A stretch of DNA of 64,000 bases from Parapedobacter deserti (GCF_042646065.1 NZ_JBHRTA010000008.1:186001-250000); one strand, 5' to 3'; counted from the stretch's first letter, positions 15,208 through 23,781 are shown. The notes: a model not told the origin generated them from the sequence alone. Program-made: numbers and translations.

Positions 15208-17241
15208 TTAAAACGTTAATCCCACCCCTCCGAAGACACCGACGTTCCCTTTGGTGGTCACAGATAGGTCAATCCGCGATTGCAGTTTGAGTTTGGGGAT
15301 GACCTGTTGCCGGAACCCCACGCCAAATACGCCGGTAATGCCGGGTTGGTAATCCTCAAAAAAATTGGGCGCTACATCCCCTGCTCCCGCGAACACCACA
15401 TAGCCGTAACGCGGGTCGACATTGCTGAAATTAGATCGCAGCTCGCCCTGCAACGCAACGGCCTGTTTGTCGATATAGAGGTTACGCCATATACCACGCA
15501 ATAGTCGGTCGGCCGAAAGATAGGGCAATTGGTAAAAAGGTGCATCTCCAGTCCAGATACCGTGGTACAGTGCTTGCACCGCCAAGGTGGTGCCTTCCGT
15601 CAATATCGGCAAAGCGTGGAACCCGCGGTAATCGAGTTTGAGATCACTGTATCCGTAGTCACTTCCAAGCCATCCGCCATAGCGCTTAAAGGACAGGTCA
15701 GCGTAATAGCCGCCTGTCGGGAAAAACAGGTCATTTCGCGTGTCGAAGCGCAAGACCGGGCCCGCGCCGGCTAAAAATCCACCACGCTTGTCGGGCACCG
15801 GGAGCGCGGCCAATTCATCGAAATCCAATCGACTGTCGTTACGGACCTGGTAGGTAATGCCGGCAAAGAGGCGATGCCCAATGGCTTTGGTCACTTCCCC
15901 TTCCCAGGAAAACACGTTGTTGTGGTAAACGGTGCTGTGCTGTTTTTGGGCGCCATTGCCCAACCCGAAGAAGTACGACCGGTTGTTGTGAAGAAAACTG
16001 GCTTGGTTGAAGAAGTGCCATCCACTTTTGCTGAAATAATCTACCGTCAGATTTGTCTGCAATTGACCGTTGAAGCCATAGGCTATTGAAGGCGTGATCG
16101 AAGACGGACGGAAGAAACGGGAGGGTGCGGACGATCCATTGTCTTTGGGAGGGAATATGAAACTCATTCCAAGTCCCAGTAAAAAGCTTGTTTCGGGACT
16201 GTAGGAAATGATGGGTATCGGAACGATGCCCACTTTGCTGGTGGGCCCGTTCAGAAAAGCCGACTCGGGCCGTGCGGGAGGGGCGCCTACGGGCACCCCC
16301 GTAAAATCGGTTTTCGCGGATTGCCAACCTGCTTGGCTAAGCACCGTCAGTTTGCCCTCCTCAAGCCCGTCGGCTGCGGTGATGTTTTCCAGGGCCATCA
16401 CGCGCGAATACTCCTGCAAGTCCCATATATCAAGATGTCCGGCGCCGTCGATACTCATCAGGTGCCTCCCATCGGGCGCGTAGGCCAATTGTGTAACCTG
16501 TCCTTGGTCGGCATGGATGGTGTGTACCACCCGATCGACCGAAAGGTCTCTCACCTCAATCCGGTTCTTATGGCTGATGCTGGCGTATTGGTGCAGGTCC
16601 GTGGGGCTGTACACTACCCCATGCAACCGGGAAGTCTCCCAGTGCACTTTTTCGGTTTCCAGCGTTTCTGTATCGATTACCCGCACGACCGACCTTGCCG
16701 CCGCCAGTAACTGCGAACCGTCGGCATTCACGGCGATGCTGGTGGTTAAGTCGGTTATCGAACGTTCGGCCAGCAACTGCCAGTGTTGCGTATCGTAAGC
16801 CGCCAGTTTTGACCCCCAGAATGATTTGGAATGGACAATAAATGCCTTGTTGCCGTCCCCGGTGAAGGCAACAGACTCGATTGCAAACGGATATCGCTGT
16901 TTCATTTCGCCGTTACGGGTCAAATCGTGTACGTAGGTAATTTTCTCCTGCTTTGTTTTGACGGAATAGAGCAGCCAATGGCCGTCGTCGCTGATGGAGC
17001 AGAAATAAGGTACTACCCGATGGGGAGTGGTTATCGCGATGGCTTTTTCGTTTGCAAAAATGGTGGAGACCGTAAGCTGGCCATCCACATACTGCACCGC
17101 CCGGCCGCTATTGACGGCCAAAGGCGCGGTGGCATGACGATTGGGTATGTGTTGGGCTCGGGTGGTTATTGAAAAGGATAGACAAATAAGTAAGAATATG
17201 AAATGGGTATAGCTGAAAGCGGCATGCAATATGGGCATCAA
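15208..17241 (-). CDS. Secreted fusion of a WD40-like beta-propeller and an Omp85/surface-antigen-type outer membrane barrel
   Basis: 677 residues. A signal peptide (1-29, ending TTRAQ) is followed by repeats of about 40 residues with WD40/YVTN landmarks between about 35 and 320: VVRVIDTETLETEK, NRIEVRDLSVDRVV, GQVTQLAYAPDGRHLMSID and HLDIWDLQEY. After a Gly/Pro-rich linker, residues about 365-677 form a 16-strand-type surface-antigen barrel: RFDTRNDLFFPTGGYY, DRLLRGIWRNLY and a closing GGVGLTF with a terminal aromatic residue. POTRA domains, normally found before such barrels, are absent and the propeller takes their place. It is first in an operon with a histidine kinase and LytTR regulator. 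The role is unknown; sensing or display at the outer membrane is inference. Confidence 0.8.
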   Translation of the reverse strand: MMPILHAAFSYTHFIFLLICLSFSITTRAQHIPNRHATAPLAVNSGRAVQYVDGQLTVSTIFANEKAIAITTPHRVVPYFCSISDDGHWLLYSVKTKQEKITYVHDLTRNGEMKQRYPFAIESVAFTGDGNKAFIVHSKSFWGSKLAAYDTQHWQLLAERSITDLTTSIAVNADGSQLLAAARSVVRVIDTETLETEKVHWETSRLHGVVYSPTDLHQYASISHKNRIEVRDLSVDRVVHTIHADQGQVTQLAYAPDGRHLMSIDGAGHLDIWDLQEYSRVMALENITAADGLEEGKLTVLSQAGWQSAKTDFTGVPVGAPPARPESAFLNGPTSKVGIVPIPIISYSPETSFLLGLGMSFIFPPKDNGSSAPSRFFRPSSITPSIAYGFNGQLQTNLTVDYFSKSGWHFFNQASFLHNNRSYFFGLGNGAQKQHSTVYHNNVFSWEGEVTKAIGHRLFAGITYQVRNDSRLDFDELAALPVPDKRGGFLAGAGPVLRFDTRNDLFFPTGGYYADLSFKRYGGWLGSDYGYSDLKLDYRGFHALPILTEGTTLAVQALYHGIWTGDAPFYQLPYLSADRLLRGIWRNLYIDKQAVALQGELRSNFSNVDPRYGYVVFAGAGDVAPNFFEDYQPGITGVFGVGFRQQVIPKLKLQSRIDLSVTTKGNVGVFGGVGLTF

Positions 17242-17278
17242 TTAATTGATTTTACGTTCAACATATCTTTAACTCGCG

Positions 17279-17309
17279 TAAAGGTATCGTACTGGTATTT
17301 CTTTGTCAA
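17279..17309 (-). promoter_or_regulatory. Promoter of the propeller/barrel-kinase-regulator operon
   Basis: The minus strand shows TTG (17309-17307), a 20-bp spacer, then TACCTTTA (17286-17279), a good Bacteroidota -33/-7 pair. The ATG follows 38-41 bp downstream. Confidence 0.65.
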
Positions 17310-17612
17310 CAAAAATATGCAAACGGCCGGATTCACCATGTAAACGCGGAATAGGAACACTTATATTTCCACCATTTTTGATCTTTAGCTTCCAAAGCTC
17401 GCTTATTGAGTTACACAGAATCATAAAAAAGATACATCATCATAAATAACGAAGCGGAGAATGGCAAGAGGCCGCCGATGGAGGGGTTCGGGTATTGACC
17501 CCAGTGTTTCAGCAGGTTTGTAATTTGTCAGCATGCGGCACAGCCGTAAAGGACAGCAATACATCGCCTATTGGAAATGATAAAAATCTGTAATTGGTTC
17601 ATAAGGAATTGA
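17310..17612. other. Intergenic region between divergent operons
   Basis: About 300 bp between the divergent promoters at 17279 and 17613. I see no open frame with coding character, tRNA or hairpin with a T run in it. Confidence 0.4.
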
Positions 17613-17645
17613 TTGAAAAAATAAATAAAAAAATCATTACCTTTA
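17613..17645 (+). promoter_or_regulatory. Promoter of the first Crp/Fnr-type regulator gene
   Basis: TTG at 17613-17615, a 22-bp A-rich spacer and TACCTTTA at 17638-17645. The start codon is at 17662, so the leader is very short. Confidence 0.55.
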
Positions 17646-17661
17646 CCTAATTTCAAAGTTC

Positions 17662-18234
17662 ATGCAGGCGCTACGCGATTATCTAAACCAATATGTATCT
17701 ACGTTAATCTCAGATGAAGACTTTGAGGTTATCCAGAGTTATTTTATCCCTAAAAAACTAAGAAAGAAGCAATACCTACTACAGCATGGAGAAATATGCA
17801 AGTATATGGCCTTTATTATAAAAGGTGCCGCCCGCAAATTCTATCTCGACGAAAAAGGTGTCGAGCACGTCGTGGATCTCTGCATCGAAAATTGGTGGGC
17901 GGGCGATCGAGAGAGCTTCGCCATGTCAAAGCCAACCATTTATTACATTGAGATCTGGGAAGACACCGAAGTACTCCTGATTTCCAGAGCAAACGCAGCG
18001 ATATTAGAACATGCATGTAAACCGTTCAATGAATTTGTACTGAAACTGGACGAAAGGAGTCATATCGCCAAGCAAAAAAGAATAACTTCCGCTATTAGTT
18101 TTACAGCAAAAGAACGCTATGAGGATTTCGCTGCTTGCTATCCCGAAATTTTGACGCGTTTTCCTCAGCATGTTATCGCCTCCTACCTAGGCGTTACTAA
18201 AGACACACTGAGCCGTCTGCGTAGGCAGGGCTAA
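17662..18234 (+). CDS. Crp/Fnr family transcriptional regulator (paralog 1)
   Basis: 190 residues. The cyclic-nucleotide-binding-like fold covers about 20-120 (LLQHGEICKYMAFIIKGAARKF, then ENWWAGDRESF), and the short C-terminal helix-turn-helix has PQHVIASYLGVTKDTLSRLRR. This is the common Bacteroidota subtype lacking the glycine/arginine signature for cAMP and having a reduced wing, so the effector is unknown. The next gene is a close paralog (about 60 percent similar by eye, same length). The pair precedes an isochorismatase-like hydrolase and a pirin. It has its own promoter. Confidence 0.9.
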   Translation: MQALRDYLNQYVSTLISDEDFEVIQSYFIPKKLRKKQYLLQHGEICKYMAFIIKGAARKFYLDEKGVEHVVDLCIENWWAGDRESFAMSKPTIYYIEIWEDTEVLLISRANAAILEHACKPFNEFVLKLDERSHIAKQKRITSAISFTAKERYEDFAACYPEILTRFPQHVIASYLGVTKDTLSRLRRQG

Positions 18235-18240
18235 GTGAAG

Positions 18241-18262
18241 TGTCGACATTTGTCATCGTTTT
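18241..18262 (+). promoter_or_regulatory. Candidate regulator-binding site before the second Crp/Fnr gene
   Basis: gtcgacatttgtcatcgttttt at 18242-18263 agrees at 18 of 22 positions with 18919-18940 in front of the next transcription unit (gt-a-gacatttgtc-ga-t-gttttt). It includes the GACA-TT-TGTC dyad. A likely -7 element (near TTACTTTG) follows at about 18278, so the site lies at or upstream of the -33 region. Binding by one of the two adjacent Crp-type proteins is inference. Confidence 0.5.
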
Positions 18263-18316
18263 TATTCCCGCTTACGATTACTTTGCGAGCCGGTTTATTC
18301 GTAAAGAACTTTCTAT

Positions 18317-18892
18317 ATGCGCACACTGTTCCGTTATATTAACCAGTATACAACCATTTCCGAAGAAGATTTCCAGGCAATAAAACGTTATTTTATCCAG
18401 GAAAAGCTCAAGAAAAAGCAATGTCTGCTACTGGAGGGAGAAATCTGCAAGTACGTGGCATTTATTGTGAAAGGCGCCATGCGCCAATATTACGTGGATG
18501 AAAAAGGTGTCGAACATGTCATCAACCTATTCGTCGAAAATTGGTGGGCCGGCGACCGGGAAAGCTTTGTGATGGCTACCCCCAGCATTTATTCGGTAGA
18601 TGCGTGGGAAGATTGTGACGTATTGCTCATTTCCAGGGAAAACGTTCTAAAATTGCGAAGCCAATTTACGGCGTTTAATGAATTGTTGCTGAAACTTGAC
18701 GAGCGGAACGCCATTGCTACGCAACGACGGCTCACCTATTCGATTAGTTTTTCAGCCGAATTGCGGTATAAAAGTTTTGTGGACAACTACCCGTATTTCG
18801 TGGCGAGGTTCCCCCAGCATATTATTGCCTCCTATCTGGGCATTACCAAAGACACACTGAGCCGGGTGCGGAAAAAAATAGCGGGTGATTAA
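18317..18892 (+). CDS. Crp/Fnr family transcriptional regulator (paralog 2)
   Basis: 191 residues, colinear with the regulator upstream: LLLEGEICKYVAFIVKGAMRQYYVDEKGVEHV, ENWWAGDRESF, and a C-terminal helix-turn-helix PQHIIASYLGITKDTLSRVRKK. It probably arose by tandem duplication of the 17662 gene. It lies 82 bp downstream with its own promoter and dyad (18241). Because the same dyad half-sites recur before the isochorismatase gene at 18919, this protein or its twin may control both promoters. Confidence 0.9.
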   Translation: MRTLFRYINQYTTISEEDFQAIKRYFIQEKLKKKQCLLLEGEICKYVAFIVKGAMRQYYVDEKGVEHVINLFVENWWAGDRESFVMATPSIYSVDAWEDCDVLLISRENVLKLRSQFTAFNELLLKLDERNAIATQRRLTYSISFSAELRYKSFVDNYPYFVARFPQHIIASYLGITKDTLSRVRKKIAGD

Positions 18893-18918
18893 ATCACATT
18901 CATCGCGACCGTTATCGT

Positions 18919-18957
18919 GTAGACATTTGTCGATGTTTTTTTTCGTCATATGTCTAC
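18919..18957. promoter_or_regulatory. Palindromic operator upstream of the isochorismatase-pirin unit
   Basis: GTAGACAT at 18919-18926 and its exact complement ATGTCTAC at 18950-18957 form an inverted repeat whose half-sites are about three helical turns apart centre to centre. The left half is embedded in the same 22-base sequence found at 18242. A start codon follows at 19015. The arrangement suits a dimeric helix-turn-helix regulator. Confidence 0.55.
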
Positions 18958-19014
18958 GTCGTTCTTTTCAAGGTGGGCTATGTTTGTTTCATAAGAACAA
19001 ACGAAAAGATAGTT

Positions 19015-19671
19015 ATGAAAAAATCCCCAAAAATCGGCCTTGAAGGCTTGCTGCGTCCAGAAGACAGTATCGTCGTGTTAATTGACCATCAACCTTTTCA
19101 GTTCGCAAACCTGAACAGCCACGAGCCCACAATGATTATTAACAACACTGTCGGGCTTGCTAAAGCCACCAAGGTCTTTAATGTGCCTACCATTCTGACA
19201 ACGGTTACGGAAGAGCGTGGCGGATATATCCTTAAAGGACTACAGGACGTATTCCCCGAACAAAAACCCATCAACAGAACCTTCATCAATACGTGGGAAG
19301 ATCCAAAGGTTACCGATATCGTAAAAGAAAGCGGGCGCAAGCAGCTGATTTTAGCGGGCCTTTGGACAGAAATTTGTGTTGCTATGCCGGCCATCCAGGC
19401 TTTGGGCGAAGGATATGATGTGTTCGTCGTGACAGATGCCTGTGGTGCAGTTAGCGCTGAAGCCCATGACATGGCTGTCCGCAGGATGGTGCAGGTAGGC
19501 ATAGTACCCATCACTTGGATAGCCGTGGTTTCAGAATGGCAACGTGACTGGGCTCGTACCGAAACGGCTGCTCAATTGGGACCTCTTTTATTTGAACACG
19601 GTGGAGCAAGTGGTGTGGCGTTGGCTTGGGAGCTTCAACTTTTAGCTACGCCGGTTGAAGGCAATCAGTAA
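19015..19671 (+). CDS. Isochorismatase/YcaC family cysteine hydrolase, cytoplasmic
   Basis: The ATG at 19015 (MKKSPKIGLEGLL) is chosen over an upstream frame that runs through the promoter. The 218 residues have the cysteine-hydrolase landmarks: Asp24 in VLIDHQPFQF, nucleophile Cys121 in LWTEICVA, and VVTDACGAVSAEAHD. The third residue of the usual Asp-Lys-Cys triad region reads NRTFINTWED, with Arg88 where many relatives have Lys, as in the YcaC subgroup of unknown substrate. Its closest companion is the secreted paralog at 31234. It is followed 39 bp later by a pirin gene, a recurring pairing in redox clusters. Confidence 0.88.
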   Translation: MKKSPKIGLEGLLRPEDSIVVLIDHQPFQFANLNSHEPTMIINNTVGLAKATKVFNVPTILTTVTEERGGYILKGLQDVFPEQKPINRTFINTWEDPKVTDIVKESGRKQLILAGLWTEICVAMPAIQALGEGYDVFVVTDACGAVSAEAHDMAVRRMVQVGIVPITWIAVVSEWQRDWARTETAAQLGPLLFEHGGASGVALAWELQLLATPVEGNQ

Positions 19672-19710
19672 ATAAGTATTACACCTTATGTATTCCTTGA
19701 TTGATTCCCG

Positions 19711-20586
19711 ATGAAAAAGAAAACCAGCTTCTCAAGCAAAGGGCAGCGGGCGGATATTGGCGACCTGACCATCTATCGTATGCTGGCGAACCGATACACC
19801 GATGCTGTAGGACCGTTTGTATTTCTGGACCATATTGCCCCGAAATTCCAAACCTCCCGCCACCTGCGCGGCACCGGGGCGCACCCCCACCGTGGTATCG
19901 CAACGCTGACCTACCTTATTGCCGGGGAGGCAACCCATTTCGACAGTGCCGGGAACCACGCGACCGTTCACTCCGGCGGTATCCAATGGATGAAGGCAGG
20001 AAGTGGCGTTCTTCACGACGAAACGTTAACTGCCGATTCACAGACGGACAGCAAACAAACACACGGCTTCCAGTTCTGGATTAACCTGCCGGCAAAATAT
20101 AAAGCAGAAAAACCAGAATATTTGGCGATACAAAGCCATGAAGTACCCCAGAAAAATCTGCCTAATGACGGCGGGTGGATCAAGGTGATCGCCGGGGGTT
20201 ATGAGGAATTGATTGCTAAAATACCCAGTTATTCGGAGCAGTTCCTATACCACATCCAGCTAGAAGCAGGTCGGGATTTCACGATTTCCTTTGCAGAGAA
20301 CAGCGAAGTTGCTGCCTTCCTGCCCACAACGAATGTGACACTAAATGATTTTGAATTCGAGGCGGGCGAATTCATCGAATTTGACAGAGCTGCCGGTGAG
20401 ATCGTCATCGACAACCCGTTGCAGGAAGCCGCAGACATCCTCCTGTTCGGCGGGGAACCGTATACCGAACCAATTGTTGCCGAGGGCCCGTTTGTGATGA
20501 ACAGCCGGGCTGAGATCGCGGACGCCTATCGCGACTTCTATGGTGGAAAATACGGTGAGATCAATCGTCAAAATGGGAAGGTATAA
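19711..20586 (+). CDS. Pirin family protein (paralog 1)
   Basis: 291 residues with the pirin bicupin. The N-terminal cupin carries the metal ligands His58, His60 (AHPHRGIATLTY), His102 and Glu104 (VLHDE), the four positions that bind iron in pirins. The C-terminal cupin (about 180-270) ends with LFGGEPYTEP and a final FYGGKYGEI. Some bacterial pirins have quercetinase-like activity and others act as redox-linked regulators; this one cannot be assigned further. It is in line with the isochorismatase-like gene upstream. A second pirin with identical ligand positions is at 27739. Confidence 0.92.
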   Translation: MKKKTSFSSKGQRADIGDLTIYRMLANRYTDAVGPFVFLDHIAPKFQTSRHLRGTGAHPHRGIATLTYLIAGEATHFDSAGNHATVHSGGIQWMKAGSGVLHDETLTADSQTDSKQTHGFQFWINLPAKYKAEKPEYLAIQSHEVPQKNLPNDGGWIKVIAGGYEELIAKIPSYSEQFLYHIQLEAGRDFTISFAENSEVAAFLPTTNVTLNDFEFEAGEFIEFDRAAGEIVIDNPLQEAADILLFGGEPYTEPIVAEGPFVMNSRAEIADAYRDFYGGKYGEINRQNGKV

Positions 20587-20616
20587 ATCATATCGTATAA
20601 CTGACAGTAACTATTT

Positions 20617-20926
20617 ATGAACATCCAAAAACAAGCAACAGCCGTATGGAACGGCACAATTAAAGATGGTAAAGGGCACCTGACTTCGCAAAGTGGAGTT
20701 TTAAAACAAGCGCCTTATACGTTTGTATCCCGTTTTCAAAACGGAAGCGGTACTAATCCCGAAGAATTGATGGCAGCAGCACATGCGGGATGTTTTACAG
20801 TTGACTGCAAAAATCGATGGAATCACGGACGAAGAATTTCAGGTAATGGCACAATCGGCCGAAAAAACCTGTCCGGTAAGTAACGCTTACAAACTGGAGA
20901 TCTCGCTAAAAGCAACATTGATATAA
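20617..20926 (+). pseudogene. OsmC-type peroxiredoxin gene with an internal deletion
   Basis: The N-terminus is typical of the OsmC subgroup of OsmC/Ohr peroxidases: ATAVWNGTIKDGKGHLTSQSG, then NPEELMAAAHAGCFT with the first catalytic Cys. Immediately after, the frame changes and the other frame supplies only the end of the family: ITDEEFQVMAQSAEKTCPVS with the second Cys, then YKLEISLKATLI and the TAA at 20924-20926. About 40 codons that lie between these blocks in relatives are missing and the join is out of frame, so no functional enzyme can be made. An intact OsmC-type gene is present at 24330. Confidence 0.8.
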
Positions 20927-20957
20927 ATCACAATTAATAACGATAACCGCACAAAAA

Positions 20958-21860
20958 ATGAAAACAAAAAAAAATCTACTGATGGTTTTATCCGTTTCAG
21001 TCGCTGCTGGCAACGCGGCAGCACAAACAAATGCAGCCGCTTTAGGGAGGGAAGAATACATTACCGTAGCGGAAAATGTAAAGTTACACATCACCGATTG
21101 GGGTGAGGGAAAGCCTGTAGTGCTGATCCATGGCTGGCCCCTGAGCGATGCGATGTATGAATACCAATATCAGTTTTTGATGGAAAAGGGCTACCGCGTC
21201 ATCGGAATTACGCTGCGGGGTTTCGGTAAATCTGACAAACCGTACGGAGCTTACAATTACGACGTGTATGCAGCCGATATCAAAGCGGTACTGGATAAGT
21301 TAGGTGTCGAAGGGGCCACCTTGGGCGGCTTTTCCATGGGCGGCGCCATCTCCATCCATTACGTCGCGAAATACAATAGTGCGCATGTAAGTAAGCTTGC
21401 TTTATTCGGTGCCGCTGCTCCGATTTGGACCAAACGTGACGACTATAATTACGGCTTTAGCAAAGAAGATGTTAATGACCTGATCTCCTTGAGCAAAGTG
21501 AACAGACCGCAGTTGTTGGAAAACTTCGGCAAGATCTTCGGGGCAAGCGAAACGGCTTTGCCGGCGGGTATCGCTGCGTGGTTGGGCGGTATCAATATCG
21601 AAGCGTCTCCCTATGCCACGACACAAAGTTTAATTGCATTGCGGGATACCGATTTACGGGGCGATCTTGCAAAGATAACGATCCCAACAGTCATTCTGCA
21701 CGGCGCCAACGATAAGATCTGTGAATATGCTCTGGCAGAACAAATGAATAAGGGTATCAACGATTCGTATATCGTAAAATTTGAAAATAGTGGACATGGC
21801 CTGTTTTTCGAAGAACTGGAAAAATTCAATGCGGAATTGTTGGCCTTCTTGCAGAAGTAA
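20958..21860 (+). CDS. Secreted alpha/beta hydrolase (haloperoxidase-like)
   Basis: 300 residues with a signal peptide (about 1-22, ending NAAAQ). The alpha/beta-hydrolase fold is complete: oxyanion HGWPLSD at 58-64, nucleophile Ser126 in GGFSMGG, acid Asp252 in HGANDKICEY and His280 in NSGHGLFFEE. The overall pattern is that of the cofactor-free chloroperoxidase/esterase group, whose members hydrolyse esters or form peracids. The signal peptide places it in the periplasm, which is unusual for this group and separates it from the cytosolic neighbours. Substrate unknown. Confidence 0.88.
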   Translation: MKTKKNLLMVLSVSVAAGNAAAQTNAAALGREEYITVAENVKLHITDWGEGKPVVLIHGWPLSDAMYEYQYQFLMEKGYRVIGITLRGFGKSDKPYGAYNYDVYAADIKAVLDKLGVEGATLGGFSMGGAISIHYVAKYNSAHVSKLALFGAAAPIWTKRDDYNYGFSKEDVNDLISLSKVNRPQLLENFGKIFGASETALPAGIAAWLGGINIEASPYATTQSLIALRDTDLRGDLAKITIPTVILHGANDKICEYALAEQMNKGINDSYIVKFENSGHGLFFEELEKFNAELLAFLQK

Positions 21861-21890
21861 ATATTCGAAACAACAACGATTTACGTAAAA

Positions 21891-22268
21891 ATGAAAAAAA
21901 TGACAAATAAAGAAATCGTATTAAAGGCGATGAACGAACTGTTTCACGAAAAAGACGGTACAGCCATCGAACGGTATTGGCATGAAGCCTACCAACAGCA
22001 CAATCCATCAATGATCAATGGTCATGAGGGGCTCAGAAACCTACTACCTGTTTTGGATGCAAATTTCAGCTGGAAGCCCGGTATCATCGTGGAAGAAAAT
22101 GATATCGTGATTACCCATAGCCTGGTGCATGGCTGGGGGCCGGCACCGGTGATCGTGGTGGATATTTTCAGGCTCGAAGACGGCAAGATAGCCGAACACT
22201 GGGATGTTGTACAGGAAGAGGTCCCGGCTTCAAAATCGGCTAATGGAAATGCGATGACTTCTTTTTAA
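21891..22268 (+). CDS. SnoaL-like/NTF2-fold protein
   Basis: 125 residues with the NTF2-like signature: an N-terminal helix with KEIVLKAMNELFHEKD, YWHEAYQQHNPSMINGHEGL, and FRLEDGKIAEHWDVVQE. Such proteins are small cone-shaped folds acting as isomerases, hydrolases or non-catalytic binders; in stress clusters they often accompany alpha/beta hydrolases, as here (30 bp after the hydrolase stop). The His-Asp combination in HWD and the QQHNP motif are the usual SnoaL-like positions. No substrate can be inferred. Confidence 0.82.
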   Translation: MKKMTNKEIVLKAMNELFHEKDGTAIERYWHEAYQQHNPSMINGHEGLRNLLPVLDANFSWKPGIIVEENDIVITHSLVHGWGPAPVIVVDIFRLEDGKIAEHWDVVQEEVPASKSANGNAMTSF

Positions 22269-22280
22269 AAATCTGCAAAA

Positions 22281-22604
22281 ATGAAGAATAAATTAACAGG
22301 CAACCGATTTATTATGGATGTAGGCGTTCTGAAAACCGAACTTTATTTTGAAACCGACAAATCCATGGTGTTTACCGTCATAGACGGAGGGGCCTTAACC
22401 GAAAACGGCTATTCCGAACGGGTGGAAACTACGATCGCTGAGGTTCGCCCACAAGTATACATGATCGCATGGAAAGAAAAATCCGGAGCAACGGTAACGC
22501 ATGTGGAAGACCATGAAAATGGAATTATTTACAGCAACGCAACGTTGCCGGATGGCGGTTTCTATACCATGAAGGGCACCCTAAAACCCATTGATAATGA
22601 ATAA
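22281..22604 (+). CDS. MoaF-like small beta-barrel protein
   Basis: 107 residues, mostly predicted beta-strands: NRFIMDVGVLKTELYFET, TVIDGGALTENGY, VYMIAWKEKSGATVTHVED and YTMKGTLKPI. This matches the lipocalin-like MoaF-related domain found alone in many Bacteroidota, whose role is unknown. It starts 12 bp after the NTF2-fold gene and its stop overlaps the start of the following ligand-binding protein gene (ATGAATAA at 22597-22604), so the three genes are co-translated. Assignment to MoaF is moderate; a generic lipocalin fold is the alternative. Confidence 0.6.
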   Translation: MKNKLTGNRFIMDVGVLKTELYFETDKSMVFTVIDGGALTENGYSERVETTIAEVRPQVYMIAWKEKSGATVTHVEDHENGIIYSNATLPDGGFYTMKGTLKPIDNE

Positions 22605-23766
22605 CCCGATCCGTATTGGTTACAGTCTTTCGCTTTCCGGCCCGGTGGCCGAAAACACGAAAGCTGTCCGGCTCGCCCACCGTATTTGGGAAGAGGACAT
22701 CAATCGTCACGAAGGACTCCTTGGCCGTAAAGTGGAACTGGTTTGTCACGATGACAAAGGGGATCCTTCACAAGTCGCCCGGATTTATAAACAGCTGTTG
22801 GATGAAGATCAGGTGGAGCTGGTCGTCGGAGGTTACGGCACGAATACCCTGGCCGCTTCCATGCCCGTGATTATGGAGCGAAACCGGTTTTTGGTCGGAC
22901 TCATGGGGTTGGGCGTGAACCTGAAGCTGAACTACACGAAGTATTTTGCGATGATTCCCACCGGGCCGAAGCCCAACACCGCACTGACCGAAGGCTTTTT
23001 TGCGCTCGCTGCGGCCCAACAGCCCAAGCCTGGAACGGTTGCCATCCTTTCGGCCGATGCCGAGTTTTCAAAAAATCCGGTAATCGGTGCCCGTGAAAAT
23101 GCGGTGAACTATGGGTTTGCGGTTGCTTACGAAGAAACCTACCCGCTGTCAACAACAGATTTCACTCCGATTGTCGAACAGGTAAAGGCAGCAAATCCCG
23201 ACTTATTTTTCATCTGTTCGTACTTAAACGATTCCGTTGGGTTAGTACGTGCCATTCATGCCAGTGACTTCCGGCCAAAACTGGTAGGCGGCGCCATGAT
23301 CGGTCCGCAGAGCGCTTCGGTAAAAACAGCGCTTGGTCCGCTGCTGAATGGCTTTGTCAACTACGAATATTGGGTGCCTGTACCTCAAATGAATTTTCCG
23401 GGCGTAACTGATCTCTTGGCCAACTACCAAGCACGGGCCGTTGACGAACAAGTGGATGCGTTGGGGTATTACATGGTGCCATTGGCCTATGCCCAGCTGC
23501 AGGTACTTGAGCAAGCGGTAACGGCGACGAAGAGCCTGGACGATGAGGTGCTTGCTGCGTATTGCCAAAACAATGAATTTGAAACCGTCATTGACAAGGT
23601 GCGCTTCGGCGAAGGCGGGGAATGGGCCGAACCCCGGGTGGTACAAGTGCAATTCCAGCAGATTGACAACCCAGCAATCGATACCTTCAGGGATAGTCGC
23701 GTGCAGGTCGTTGTCGACCCTCCTGCGTATGCATCTGGATCACTTATTTATCCGTATACACCCTAA
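22597..23766 (+). CDS. Type I periplasmic-binding-fold (LIVBP-like) ligand-binding protein without a signal peptide
   Basis: From the ATG at 22597 the protein begins MNNPIRIGYSLSLSGPVAEN, i.e. directly with the first strand of the LIVBP/AmiC fold. Both lobes are present: GRKVELVCHDDKGDPSQVARIYKQLL and VELVVGGYGTN in lobe one, and GTVAILSADAEFSKNPVIGA, NPDLFFICSYLNDSVGLVRAI and DALGYYMVPLAYAQLQVLEQAV later. About 389 residues in all. There is no signal peptide, lipobox or ABC transporter gene nearby, so it is probably cytosolic and used as a sensor (as AmiC is) or co-opted. It overlaps the preceding gene by 8 bp. Ligand unknown. Confidence 0.8.
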   Translation: MNNPIRIGYSLSLSGPVAENTKAVRLAHRIWEEDINRHEGLLGRKVELVCHDDKGDPSQVARIYKQLLDEDQVELVVGGYGTNTLAASMPVIMERNRFLVGLMGLGVNLKLNYTKYFAMIPTGPKPNTALTEGFFALAAAQQPKPGTVAILSADAEFSKNPVIGARENAVNYGFAVAYEETYPLSTTDFTPIVEQVKAANPDLFFICSYLNDSVGLVRAIHASDFRPKLVGGAMIGPQSASVKTALGPLLNGFVNYEYWVPVPQMNFPGVTDLLANYQARAVDEQVDALGYYMVPLAYAQLQVLEQAVTATKSLDDEVLAAYCQNNEFETVIDKVRFGEGGEWAEPRVVQVQFQQIDNPAIDTFRDSRVQVVVDPPAYASGSLIYPYTP

Positions 23767-23781
23767 TCTAATTTGACTAAC

